Of a stretch of DNA of 12,954 bases, positions 7,252 through 12,954 are shown one piece after another. Location: contig JAOAGU010000024.1 of the NCBI GenBank assembly GCA_026415595.1, forward strand, positions 315-13,268, read 5' to 3'. Position 1 is the stretch's first letter. Each line of letters opens with the position of its first letter. Made by a program: the position numbers and the translations under genes. The notes under the pieces were generated by a model. The model did not search any database. It worked only from the letters and a program-made list of their open reading frames with translations, and was not told where the DNA came from. This stretch comes from Thermodesulfovibrio sp. GTDB lineage: Bacteria > Nitrospirota > Thermodesulfovibrionia > Thermodesulfovibrionales > Thermodesulfovibrionaceae.

Positions 7252-8801
7252 AGAAGTATTTCTCCCTTTTTACTTCCGGTAAGACAACCATCTTCTACAG
7301 CTATAGCTCCATTAACTATTACATATTTAATACCCTTTGAAATTTTAAAAGGTTCTTCAAATGTCGCTCTGTCTTCAATTTCTGCAGGGTCGAAAATTAC
7401 TATATCTGCAAAATATCCCTCTCTAATTATCCCTCTCTTTTCGATTTTAAAGGTTTTAGCAGGAAGAAAGGTTATTTTCCTTATAGCCTCTTCAAGACTC
7501 ATAAGCTTTTTTTCTAAAACATACTTTCTTATAAATCTTGTAAAACTCCCAAATCCTCTTGGATGGGGTTTGCCTTGTGAAGTTACTCCGCTACTACATC
7601 TTGCAGAACTATCCGTGCCTATCATTACATAAGGTTTTGATAAAATCCTAATGAGATTTTCCTCACTCATGCTAAAATAGATTACTCCTACATTTAGTTC
7701 AGATCTAATCAGAAGATCAGATATGAAATCTGCTGCATTTTCAATATCTGTAAATTCACCAATTCTTTTACCTTCAAATTTCTTATCATTTTCAAAGAAT
7801 ACATCAGAAATAATAAGATTATCCAGAAAGCTTTTTCCTTTTTTCTTTAAATGTTTTTTAATCTCTCTTCTTACCTTGATACTCTTAAGCCTCGTTATAA
7901 TATCTTCTTTCTTTCCCTCAATAATCCATGAAGGAAGAAAGGCATCAAGGTCAGTTGCAGAGGCTGTATAGGGATATCTATCAGCAGTAACCCTAATCCC
8001 GTCTCTTAAAGCTGACTCTATTGTGGTCAAAAGAGAGTTTATCTTCCACCAGTTTTCTCTGCCTGATGTTTTGAGATGAGATATGTGCACTGGTATCTCT
8101 GCCTTTCTACCAATAACCAAAGCTTCCTCAACAGCTGAAAGAAGTTTGTCTCCCTCACTTCTCATATGAGTAGCATAAATACCTTTAAATGATTTAATAA
8201 TCTTGGTTATTTCAATAAGTTCCTCTGTATCTGCAAAAATTCCAGGCGGATATATTAATCCAGTTGAAATACCTCTTATTTTATAGGAAAACTGTTTCCT
8301 AAGAAGATTCTTCATCTGTATCATTTGTTTTTTATTAGCAGGCATATTTTTATAGCCAATTACAGAACCTCTAAGATTCCCATGACCGCATAAAGTTGTA
8401 ATGTTTATCGCTGGTTGTCTTTTTTTCAAAATTGACACATATTTATCAATACTATTCCATCCCTGTAACCCAAGAACATTCAATTCTGGTAGCCTTCTTT
8501 CAAAAGTCTCTCCAATCATAGGAAAAGCTGATACTCCACAGTTCCCATTAATCTCTGTAGTTATACCTTGAGTTATTTTCCCCTCTGCTCTTGGGTCTGC
8601 AAGTATTGTAAAATCAGAATGAGAGTGTGTATCTATAAATCCTGGACTAAGAATATATTGGTTTGCTTCTATTATTCTTTTTGCAGAAAAAATCTCTTTA
8701 CCAATGTATGAAATTTTATTATCCTTAATTCCAATATTAGCTTTAAATAATGGTCTACCTGTTCCATCAATTACGGAAGCATTCTTTATTAATAAATCCA
8801 T
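7248..8801 (-). CDS. N-acyl-D-amino-acid deacylase (D-aminoacylase), amidohydrolase superfamily
   Basis: The 517-residue product is a TIM-barrel amidohydrolase. It shows FIDTHSHSD (55-63; metal His59 and His61), NCG with Cys88, ATHMRSEG with His212, HISHLKTSG with His242, ADRYPYTAS (273-281) and GTDSSA with Asp397. These match the metal and catalytic residues of D-aminoacylase, including the metal-bridging Cys that sets this branch apart from dihydroorotases and ureases. GFGSF (416-420) and ADIVIFDP (465-472) also fit the family. The enzyme hydrolyses N-acyl-D-amino acids to a carboxylate and a D-amino acid, in the cytoplasm since no signal peptide is seen. Acyl and side-chain preference cannot be read. 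Its ATG directly follows the amidase stop (no gap) with only a weak ribosome site, and its own stop overlaps the C26 start. Confidence 0.88.
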   Translation of the reverse strand: MDLLIKNASVIDGTGRPLFKANIGIKDNKISYIGKEIFSAKRIIEANQYILSPGFIDTHSHSDFTILADPRAEGKITQGITTEINGNCGVSAFPMIGETFERRLPELNVLGLQGWNSIDKYVSILKKRQPAINITTLCGHGNLRGSVIGYKNMPANKKQMIQMKNLLRKQFSYKIRGISTGLIYPPGIFADTEELIEITKIIKSFKGIYATHMRSEGDKLLSAVEEALVIGRKAEIPVHISHLKTSGRENWWKINSLLTTIESALRDGIRVTADRYPYTASATDLDAFLPSWIIEGKKEDIITRLKSIKVRREIKKHLKKKGKSFLDNLIISDVFFENDKKFEGKRIGEFTDIENAADFISDLLIRSELNVGVIYFSMSEENLIRILSKPYVMIGTDSSARCSSGVTSQGKPHPRGFGSFTRFIRKYVLEKKLMSLEEAIRKITFLPAKTFKIEKRGIIREGYFADIVIFDPAEIEDRATFEEPFKISKGIKYVIVNGAIAVEDGCLTGSKKGEILL

Positions 8802-10022
8802 CTATAGTTTCTTAGGTCTTGCTTTCTTATTTTTTGTTTTTTTACTGTCTGCTCTTTTTAAAAAATTATTCGTATATTTTACTTTTTTAATTTTATCCGA
8901 TTTAGCAAAATAATTTTCTATACCATCAATAATTGACATAGCAATCTTAAGTCTATATAAATCATCAGATAAAAATTTTTCTTCTTCTGAATTGCTTATG
9001 TAAGAAATTTCAAGTAAACATGAAGGCATCTGGGCACCTACTAACACATAAAAAAGAGCCTGTTTTACTCCATTGTCATGCCTTGAGAAAGAACTTTTTA
9101 AATTGCTAATCATGGAATTATGGATATAACCTGCCAGTTTAACTGAATCATCTCTTTTAGCTTCTCTTTCCAAGGAAGCAAGCATCATACCAAGCTCTCC
9201 TTTTAGTTCTTTCATCTTCTTTACAGATATAGCATTTTCTCTTGCAGCTACTCTAATAGACTCCTCATCATCTGTCCAATTCAAAATATAAGTCTCTATT
9301 CCCCGTGCATAGGAATTAGGAGAAGCATTTGCATGTATTGAAATAAAAAGCTCTGCATTCACTCTATTTGCAATCTCTGTTCTTTCATTAAGAGGGATAT
9401 AAACATCCTTGTCTCTGGTTAAAATTATCTCATAATTTGGACTATCTTTCATTAATTCCTTCACTTTAAGGGCTACATCAAGGACAACATCCTTCTCCAT
9501 CAGACCATTGGGACCAATTGCTCCAGGGTCTTTACCTCCATGACCAGGATCAATAACTATTTTCCGTTTAAAAGACATTTTGGATTTTTTATCAATCTCT
9601 TTCTCCTTTATTGTATCCTTACCTCCTTTATCTGAATAAATATCAATAACCAATCTGAAAGGATCTTCAAGCTGAATAACTTTGAATTCATATTCCGAAT
9701 TTAAAAGGTCAAAAACTATCCTAACTGTATTAGAATCAAACTGACCTATGCGAATTTTGCTTACCAGAGGCTTATTTAGCAAAAATTCTTTTTTAAGTTC
9801 TTTATTTAATGAATAATTTTTTAGATCAAAAAATAATCTTTCAGGATTTCTAAGTTGACCCCTTGAAAACTCTATAGCTCCATTAGTTTCAATTATTACT
9901 CTGATACGGTTATTAACCTCATAATACCTTATATCCCTTATCTGAAGCTTTTCTTCAGCAAATACTCCTGATATGGGAAAAATGAAGAGGAAAAAGAAGG
10001 AAAATATTAAAAATCTTATCAT
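8802..10022 (-). CDS. secreted N-acetylmuramoyl-L-alanine amidase with AMIN domain
   Basis: The 406-residue precursor has a signal peptide: a short basic start, a Phe-rich hydrophobic core, and likely cleavage after VFA at 22. An AMIN domain (about 25-130) follows, then a linker rich in Lys, Asp and Glu, then an Amidase_3 catalytic domain (about 153-375). The zinc and catalytic residues are all present: His161 in DPGHGG, Glu176 in LMEKD, His230 in SIHANAS and Glu338 in CLLEISYISN. The enzyme cuts the bond between N-acetylmuramic acid and L-Ala of the stem peptide in the periplasm. The AMIN domain is known to target AmiC-type enzymes to septal peptidoglycan. The C-terminal 30 residues are strongly basic (many Lys and Arg), an unusual tail that might bind wall or membrane polyanions. 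It starts 4 nt after the NifU-like stop, without a clear ribosome site of its own. Confidence 0.9.
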   Translation of the reverse strand: MIRFLIFSFFFLFIFPISGVFAEEKLQIRDIRYYEVNNRIRVIIETNGAIEFSRGQLRNPERLFFDLKNYSLNKELKKEFLLNKPLVSKIRIGQFDSNTVRIVFDLLNSEYEFKVIQLEDPFRLVIDIYSDKGGKDTIKEKEIDKKSKMSFKRKIVIDPGHGGKDPGAIGPNGLMEKDVVLDVALKVKELMKDSPNYEIILTRDKDVYIPLNERTEIANRVNAELFISIHANASPNSYARGIETYILNWTDDEESIRVAARENAISVKKMKELKGELGMMLASLEREAKRDDSVKLAGYIHNSMISNLKSSFSRHDNGVKQALFYVLVGAQMPSCLLEISYISNSEEEKFLSDDLYRLKIAMSIIDGIENYFAKSDKIKKVKYTNNFLKRADSKKTKNKKARPKKL

Positions 10023-10026
10023 TACA

Positions 10027-10251
10027 TCATATAGCTACTACTTCTTTGACCTCTGGAATCTCGCTCTTCAGTGTCTTTTCAACCCAATTTTTAAGAGTAA
10101 GAGTTGCCATAGGACAAGTTCCACAGGCACCTTTCAGTTTTACATAAATTACATTATCCTTTATATCCACCAGGTCAATGTTTCCCCCATCCGCCATAAG
10201 TCCAACTCTAATTTTCCCTAAAACCTTCTCAACCTTTGCCTTTTCAATCAT
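10027..10251 (-). CDS. NifU C-terminal domain protein (Fe-S scaffold type)
   Basis: This 74-residue protein is a stand-alone NifU C-terminal (Nfu) domain. It has the LMADGGNIDLVDI stretch (18-30) and the GACGTCPMAT motif with Cys43 and Cys46, the CxxC that holds a labile Fe-S cluster at a dimer interface. Such proteins pass clusters to apo-enzymes in the cytoplasm. An upstream in-frame TTG (10264-10266) would add five residues but overlaps the ribosome-binding site. I therefore start at ATG 10249-10251, which has GGAGG 7 nt upstream. A 47-nt gap separates it from the GGDEF gene, the largest gap in the run, so a promoter could sit there, though I see none that is clear. It stops 4 nt before the amidase start. 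Confidence 0.88.
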   Translation of the reverse strand: MIEKAKVEKVLGKIRVGLMADGGNIDLVDIKDNVIYVKLKGACGTCPMATLTLKNWVEKTLKSEIPEVKEVVAI

Positions 10252-10258
10252 AATTACT

Positions 10259-10263
10259 CCTCC
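10259..10263 (-). promoter_or_regulatory. Shine-Dalgarno site deciding the NifU-like start
   Basis: GGAGG on the minus strand, 7 nt before ATG 10249-10251. It lies directly after the alternative TTG start at 10264-10266, which argues against that codon. Confidence 0.75.
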
Positions 10264-10298
10264 CAATAAATCAAGAATTCATTTATTTATATTTACAT

Positions 10299-11267
10299 TT
10301 ACCTCAGTTGCATAGCTTTGTAAGATTTGTCAATTAATGATTCTACAGTGTCATCTTCAAGGCATTCTACAGCTGCAGAGTTCACACTTATGCTAACATT
10401 ACCCTCAAATAAAGTAGAATTAGATATCTTTTTAATCTTATTAGCTACAATATTCGCACCTTCAATATTTGTATTCGGCAACATAATGATAAAATTATCA
10501 TCTTCAACTCGAAAAACCATATCTACCATTCTTGTATTTTCTATTAAGAGTTTGCTAAATTTCTTAAGAATTTTATCTCCTGTAGTTCTCCCATAGTTTT
10601 GGTTTATTAATTTAAAATTATCAATATCTACTAAGACAAGGCTTAAAGGAATTTTATATCTTTTATTTCTACCTACTTCCCGTTCTAAAACTTCTTTCAA
10701 ATATAACCTATTAAATGCGTCTGTAACTAAATCTTTCCTTAAAATTTCCTTCAATTCTTTTTTCAAATTCTCAATGAGAACATCTTTTTTCTGTCCTTCT
10801 CTTGTTAACTTCGCAATTTCGTTATTTAAATCTGAAATTTTTTCAAACAATTCATGATAAGTAAAACCTCTTCTTTCCAGTAAAAATATCAACAAATTTT
10901 CGCTTCCTAAAACATAACCTTCAAGAGAGATATTTATATCAGGCTTCCTACATTTAAGATGAAGTAAAATTTTTTCACTTCTTTTATTCTCAGGAATTGG
11001 CAAATTTTTTATATATGGAGGTAAAAAAACCTTCAAACTCTTTTCTAAAACATCATCTAAGTTAACCAATCTTAAAAAAATCCTATTTGCATACTTAATA
11101 ACAAAGTCTCTATCTGTGATAAAAAAGACTATGTTACCTAAACTATCTACGTAATTTAAAAAAAAATCAAAATTAGACTGAAAGAGATTTTTTACCTCAT
11201 CAAGTATCTTTTTGTCCGCAGACTTCTCATCTTTGTCAAATAGTTTTCTTACATATTTTTCAAGCAT
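10299..11267 (-). CDS. PAS-like/GGDEF protein with degenerate active site, I-site retained
   Basis: The 322-residue protein has a PAS-like N-terminal half (about 35-135, including IVFFITDRDFVIKYAN), a charged coiled coil (about 137-178) and a GGDEF domain (179-322). The domain keeps the family frame: DLVTDAFNR at 179-187, VDIDNFK with Asp214 and Asp216, INQNYG, and GD at 230-231. The signature itself reads EDDNF (255-259) where active cyclases have GGDEF or GGEEF, so synthesis of c-di-GMP is unlikely. The allosteric RxxD is intact at Arg246-Asp249, with the usual spacing, and Arg253 follows. That combination suggests a c-di-GMP-binding receptor or a purely structural partner. The domain stops soon after SYKAMQLR, shorter than usual. 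It starts inside the end of the B12-fold gene (8-nt overlap) with GGAGG at 11277-11281, so the two proteins are probably made together. Confidence 0.82.
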   Translation of the reverse strand: MLEKYVRKLFDKDEKSADKKILDEVKNLFQSNFDFFLNYVDSLGNIVFFITDRDFVIKYANRIFLRLVNLDDVLEKSLKVFLPPYIKNLPIPENKRSEKILLHLKCRKPDINISLEGYVLGSENLLIFLLERRGFTYHELFEKISDLNNEIAKLTREGQKKDVLIENLKKELKEILRKDLVTDAFNRLYLKEVLEREVGRNKRYKIPLSLVLVDIDNFKLINQNYGRTTGDKILKKFSKLLIENTRMVDMVFRVEDDNFIIMLPNTNIEGANIVANKIKKISNSTLFEGNVSISVNSAAVECLEDDTVESLIDKSYKAMQLR

Positions 11268-12345
11268 TTTTTATTACCTCCAAAGCTTCTTTTGGATTGT
11301 ACATTAAATCTCCGTAATTGCTTATTGCTCTAACATTTTCTAAATCTTCTGAAAAAATAATTATTCTGCATGTAGAAGATTTAGCCCTTACCATTTCTGC
11401 AAAATTTTTAAAGAGATTGAAATTATACGGAGATACACCAAAGAAACAAGCAAAGCATGGTTCAAATTTGAAATCTTTATCAGCTATTTCCTTTGCATTT
11501 ATCGTTAAGCTATTTATACTTTCCCATAATAATATATCTGAAAAAATTTGGGCTTCAAGACGGTTGTAAAAATTCAAAATTTTTCCACCTATTATGTTTT
11601 CTGTAGGAACATAAATTGAAAAACATTTTGGGATTTTTTCAAGATTTTTTTCAACATAAATAGATGAAAGAGTTTTATTTAAAGTAGAAAATGCTAAGTA
11701 TGATTCTACCTCATCAACATAGCCTGCTTCATAAAGATATTTTATCTTGTGTATTGATGGATAAAAAATGAATTTATAAACTTTTTCTCTTTTTTCATCA
11801 TCAATAATAAAAGTTTTTATCAAAATTTCTGCTTCTGTTGTCTCTCCATCAAAAAGCGTTATTAAAAAATTCCTTATAAAGTCTTCATAATCTTCAGAAT
11901 GCTGATACTTAGGTGGTAGTAAATCAATGTAAGATAAAATCTTGTAAAAATTATTATATATAAAAGAATATAATTTTTTTATTTCTTCCCCATATTTTCT
12001 TATATTAGCAGGTAAGGATGCATTCCAAGCAAAATATTCTATTTTGAATAATTCTTCCTGAAAGCCTCTATTTATACAAATACTGTACAAACGAGATAAA
12101 TTTTTATAGAGAAAATTAAAATTATCCGCTTCCATGGAGTGTAATATTATTCTCGATTCTTCCTCGAGCATATCTTCTAAAAGTTTGATAGAATTATTAC
12201 CAATCAAATAATATAGTTTTGGATTAGATAATATTTCTGATTTAACCATAGTAATTGATTTTGGGATTGAATCTTTAAATGAAATAATTAAATCTTGTGA
12301 AATATCAATAAGTTCGCTTAATTTTTTCATGTTAAAAAATTGCAT
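11260..12345 (-). CDS. degenerate cobalamin-binding-fold protein, probable regulator
   Basis: The 361-residue protein has no family I can name with certainty. Residues 1-145 are mostly helical. From about 158 it follows the helical-cap plus Rossmann layout of MtaC/CarH-type B12-binding domains. FLITLFDGETTEAEILI and then FYPSIHKIKYLYEAGYVDEVESY (194-216) line up with the cap pattern PAL-x-x-IG-x-x-W-x-x-G-x(7)-EH. IYVPTENIIGG (244-254) then lines up with E-x-H-x-x-G. The key residues differ: Trp becomes Tyr205, the EH pair becomes Ser215-Tyr216, and the cobalt-ligating His becomes Ile251, while Gly208, Glu249 and Gly254 are kept. Binding of cobalamin in the usual way is therefore unlikely. 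The overlap with the GGDEF gene suggests a two-protein regulatory unit. Start ATG 12343-12345 lacks a ribosome site; ATG 12328-12330 is an alternative, also without one. Confidence 0.6.
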   Translation of the reverse strand: MQFFNMKKLSELIDISQDLIISFKDSIPKSITMVKSEILSNPKLYYLIGNNSIKLLEDMLEEESRIILHSMEADNFNFLYKNLSRLYSICINRGFQEELFKIEYFAWNASLPANIRKYGEEIKKLYSFIYNNFYKILSYIDLLPPKYQHSEDYEDFIRNFLITLFDGETTEAEILIKTFIIDDEKREKVYKFIFYPSIHKIKYLYEAGYVDEVESYLAFSTLNKTLSSIYVEKNLEKIPKCFSIYVPTENIIGGKILNFYNRLEAQIFSDILLWESINSLTINAKEIADKDFKFEPCFACFFGVSPYNFNLFKNFAEMVRAKSSTCRIIIFSEDLENVRAISNYGDLMYNPKEALEVIKNA

Positions 12346-12350
12346 GATTA

Positions 12351-12381
12351 ATTATATCAAAACTAAAGAAAAATTTTTCAA
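12351..12381 (-). promoter_or_regulatory. candidate promoter of the long minus-strand run
   Basis: On the minus strand a perfect TATAAT (12351-12356) lies 5 nt before ATG 12345, with TTGAAA (12376-12381) 19 nt further upstream. There is no Shine-Dalgarno sequence. Transcription would start about at the first ATG, giving a leaderless message, or a leader of roughly 15 nt if ATG 12330 is used. Confidence 0.5.
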
Positions 12382-12400
12382 AAATTTTTTAAGCTTTAAT

Positions 12401-12430
12401 TTGCCATAAAAATTAATATTTTGATATATT
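12401..12430 (+). promoter_or_regulatory. promoter of the tRNA-Met gene
   Basis: TTGCCA (12401-12406), 18 nt, TATATT (12425-12430): each hexamer is one base off consensus. The expected start is a few bases before the mature tRNA 5' end at 12440. It is back to back with the promoter of the minus-strand run, about 20 bp apart. Confidence 0.6.
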
Positions 12431-12439
12431 AATATGTTA

Positions 12440-12513
12440 GGCGGCGTAGCTCAGTTGGTCAGAGCAGACGGCTCATATCCGTCGTGTCAGGGGTTCAAAT
12501 CCCTTCGCCGCCA
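12440..12513 (+). tRNA. tRNA-Met (anticodon CAU), probably elongator
   Basis: The 74-nt gene folds as a full cloverleaf: acceptor GGCGGCG/CGCCGCC, D stem GCTC/GAGC, anticodon stem GACGG/CCGTC with loop CTCATAT (anticodon CAT), variable loop GTGTC, T stem AGGGG/CCCTT with loop TTCAAAT, and discriminator A at 12513. The 3' CCA is not encoded. The paired first base (G1-C72) and the absence of the three G-C pairs typical of the initiator anticodon stem argue against tRNA-fMet. A CAU anticodon could also be tRNA-Ile2 (lysidine-modified), but the GGC...GCCA acceptor end resembles elongator Met genes. A T-rich run follows at once and may end transcription. Only 3 nt separate it from the stop codon of the converging acsB. 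Confidence 0.92.
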
Positions 12514-12516
12514 TTT

Positions 12517-12917
12517 TTATTTTATAATAGGTTCCATCTGCAAGGCTGGATGGTCTACTTGAGTGAGAAATTCAAGAAGACATTCTATGTCTTCACATAT
12601 TGTTTCATCGGCAATTTTATCTAAAAAGTCTGCTATTCCTTCTTCTTCTGCCCTTTTCCCTAAAGATTCTCTAACTCTGTCTTTAAGTTCCTTTGGCATC
12701 CATACAATTCTACGGATACCACCGTCACCCTTGAGAAACTTTTTTGAACTAATGTAATTCACCCCAATCCCCATAAATCCCGGGGTTTGCACTCCTCCGC
12801 CAATCATTCCTGCAATAGTGGAAAATTTCATGCCTATAGGTGTCATTCCAGAGTATCCACGATTTACAATCATAACACCGTTTGCCTCAGGAACTACCGC
12901 AACAATGCATTCAAAGC
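12517..12917 (-). CDS. acsB: acetyl-CoA synthase (CODH/ACS beta subunit), C-terminal fragment cut by contig end
   Basis: 132 complete codons and two bases of another are present, running from the adapter junction to TAA 12517-12519. The sequence PEANGVMIVNRGYSGMTPIG, then KFSTIAGMIGGGVQTPGFMGIG, RRIVWMPKELK, DKIADETI and DHPALQMEPI, is the highly conserved C-terminal part of AcsB/CdhC. This enzyme joins a methyl group from the corrinoid Fe-S protein, CO and CoA at a Ni-Ni-[4Fe4S] A-cluster to make acetyl-CoA, or runs in reverse. The full protein is about 700 residues, so most of it, including nearly all A-cluster ligands, is outside. The fragment starts right at the conserved CGCFEC ligand motif: the cut codon before Phe-Glu-Cys reads NGC, which fits the second ligand Cys (TGC). 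ATG 12871-12873 is internal, not a start. It implies Wood-Ljungdahl carbon metabolism. Confidence 0.9.
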
Positions 12918-12954
12918 CTGTCTCTTATACACATCTGACGCTGCCGACGAGCGA
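12918..12954. other. Nextera (Tn5) sequencing adapter left on contig end
   Basis: 12918-12936 is CTGTCTCTTATACACATCT, the reverse complement of the Tn5 mosaic end. It is followed to 12950 by the rest of the read-1 transposase adapter (GACGCTGCCGACGA). The last four bases, GCGA, fit the beginning of an i5 index read in reverse. This is library-preparation sequence and not part of the organism. Confidence 0.97.

Noticed and set aside
7723..7971. Plus-strand open frame of 82 codons
   Set aside because: It is antisense to the D-aminoacylase core and shows only low-complexity Ser/Phe/Leu composition from a reversed coding strand.
10252..10266. Upstream TTG start for the NifU-like protein
   Set aside because: The TTG and the next codons overlap the GGAGG site that is correctly spaced for the ATG at 10249-10251.
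12871..12873. ATG as the start of a 118-residue protein
   Set aside because: The frame continues upstream to the adapter with conserved AcsB sequence, so this Met is internal to a truncated acsB.
1..12917. CRISPR array or prophage/insertion sequence
   Set aside because: No regularly spaced direct repeats, transposase, integrase or phage structural genes are present; all large frames are chromosomal-type genes.
12918..12936. Perfect 19-bp Tn5 mosaic end, as if a transposon end
   Set aside because: It continues into the rest of the Nextera read-1 adapter and stops at the window end, so it is library sequence and not a mobile element.

Overview
The window is AT-rich, gene-dense bacterial DNA from what looks like an anaerobe. 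The C-terminal part of an acetyl-CoA synthase (CODH/ACS, Wood-Ljungdahl pathway) at the right end, a lactate-permease-type carrier at the left end, and a DUF2148 ferredoxin-like protein fit a lactate-using sulfate reducer or acetogen. A Thermodesulfovibrio-like member of Nitrospirota is my best guess, but it rests on gene content and protein style, not on a search. The last 37 bases (12918-12954) are not genomic: they are the Nextera/Tn5 adapter plus the first bases of an index. The window therefore ends at a contig end and the final gene is cut there.

Layout. 1-586 (+): 3' third of a lactate permease. 587-1050: gene-poor spacer with a hairpin and a short decayed-looking reading frame. 1051-1596 (-): DUF2148 protein, divergent from 1656-4433 (+), a full-length but divergent UvrA-family protein. 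From 12345 down to 4422 (-) lies one long co-directional run: degenerate cobalamin-binding-fold protein, degenerate GGDEF protein, NifU C-domain protein, secreted N-acetylmuramoyl-alanine amidase, N-acyl-D-amino-acid deacylase, peptidase C26 class I amidotransferase, AI-2E/PerM-type permease, and a bacterial eRF1-like (baeRF) protein. Most junctions overlap by 4-8 nt or are only 0-4 nt apart; the exception is a 47-nt gap before the NifU-like gene. The run collides with uvrA, whose last 12 nt overlap the last gene. A tRNA-Met(CAU) gene at 12440-12513 (+) sits back to back with the run, and three bases beyond its end is the stop codon of the converging acsB fragment.

How the genes may work together. 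The amidase, D-aminoacylase and C26 hydrolase are consecutive and could form a route from peptidoglycan stem peptides to free D-amino acids and glutamate; this is inference from families and order. Upstream are two regulator-like proteins that keep their folds but have lost defining residues. One has the B12-binding fold without the axial His and without the CarH-type Wx9EH motif. The other has EDDNF in place of GGDEF but keeps the RxxD I-site, so it looks more like a c-di-GMP receptor than a cyclase. The baeRF-type protein has GGW where eRF1 has GGQ.

Three genes without a Shine-Dalgarno sequence (uvrA, the AI-2E permease and the B12-fold gene) each have a TATAAT-like hexamer exactly 5 nt before the ATG. 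This suggests leaderless or near-leaderless transcription.
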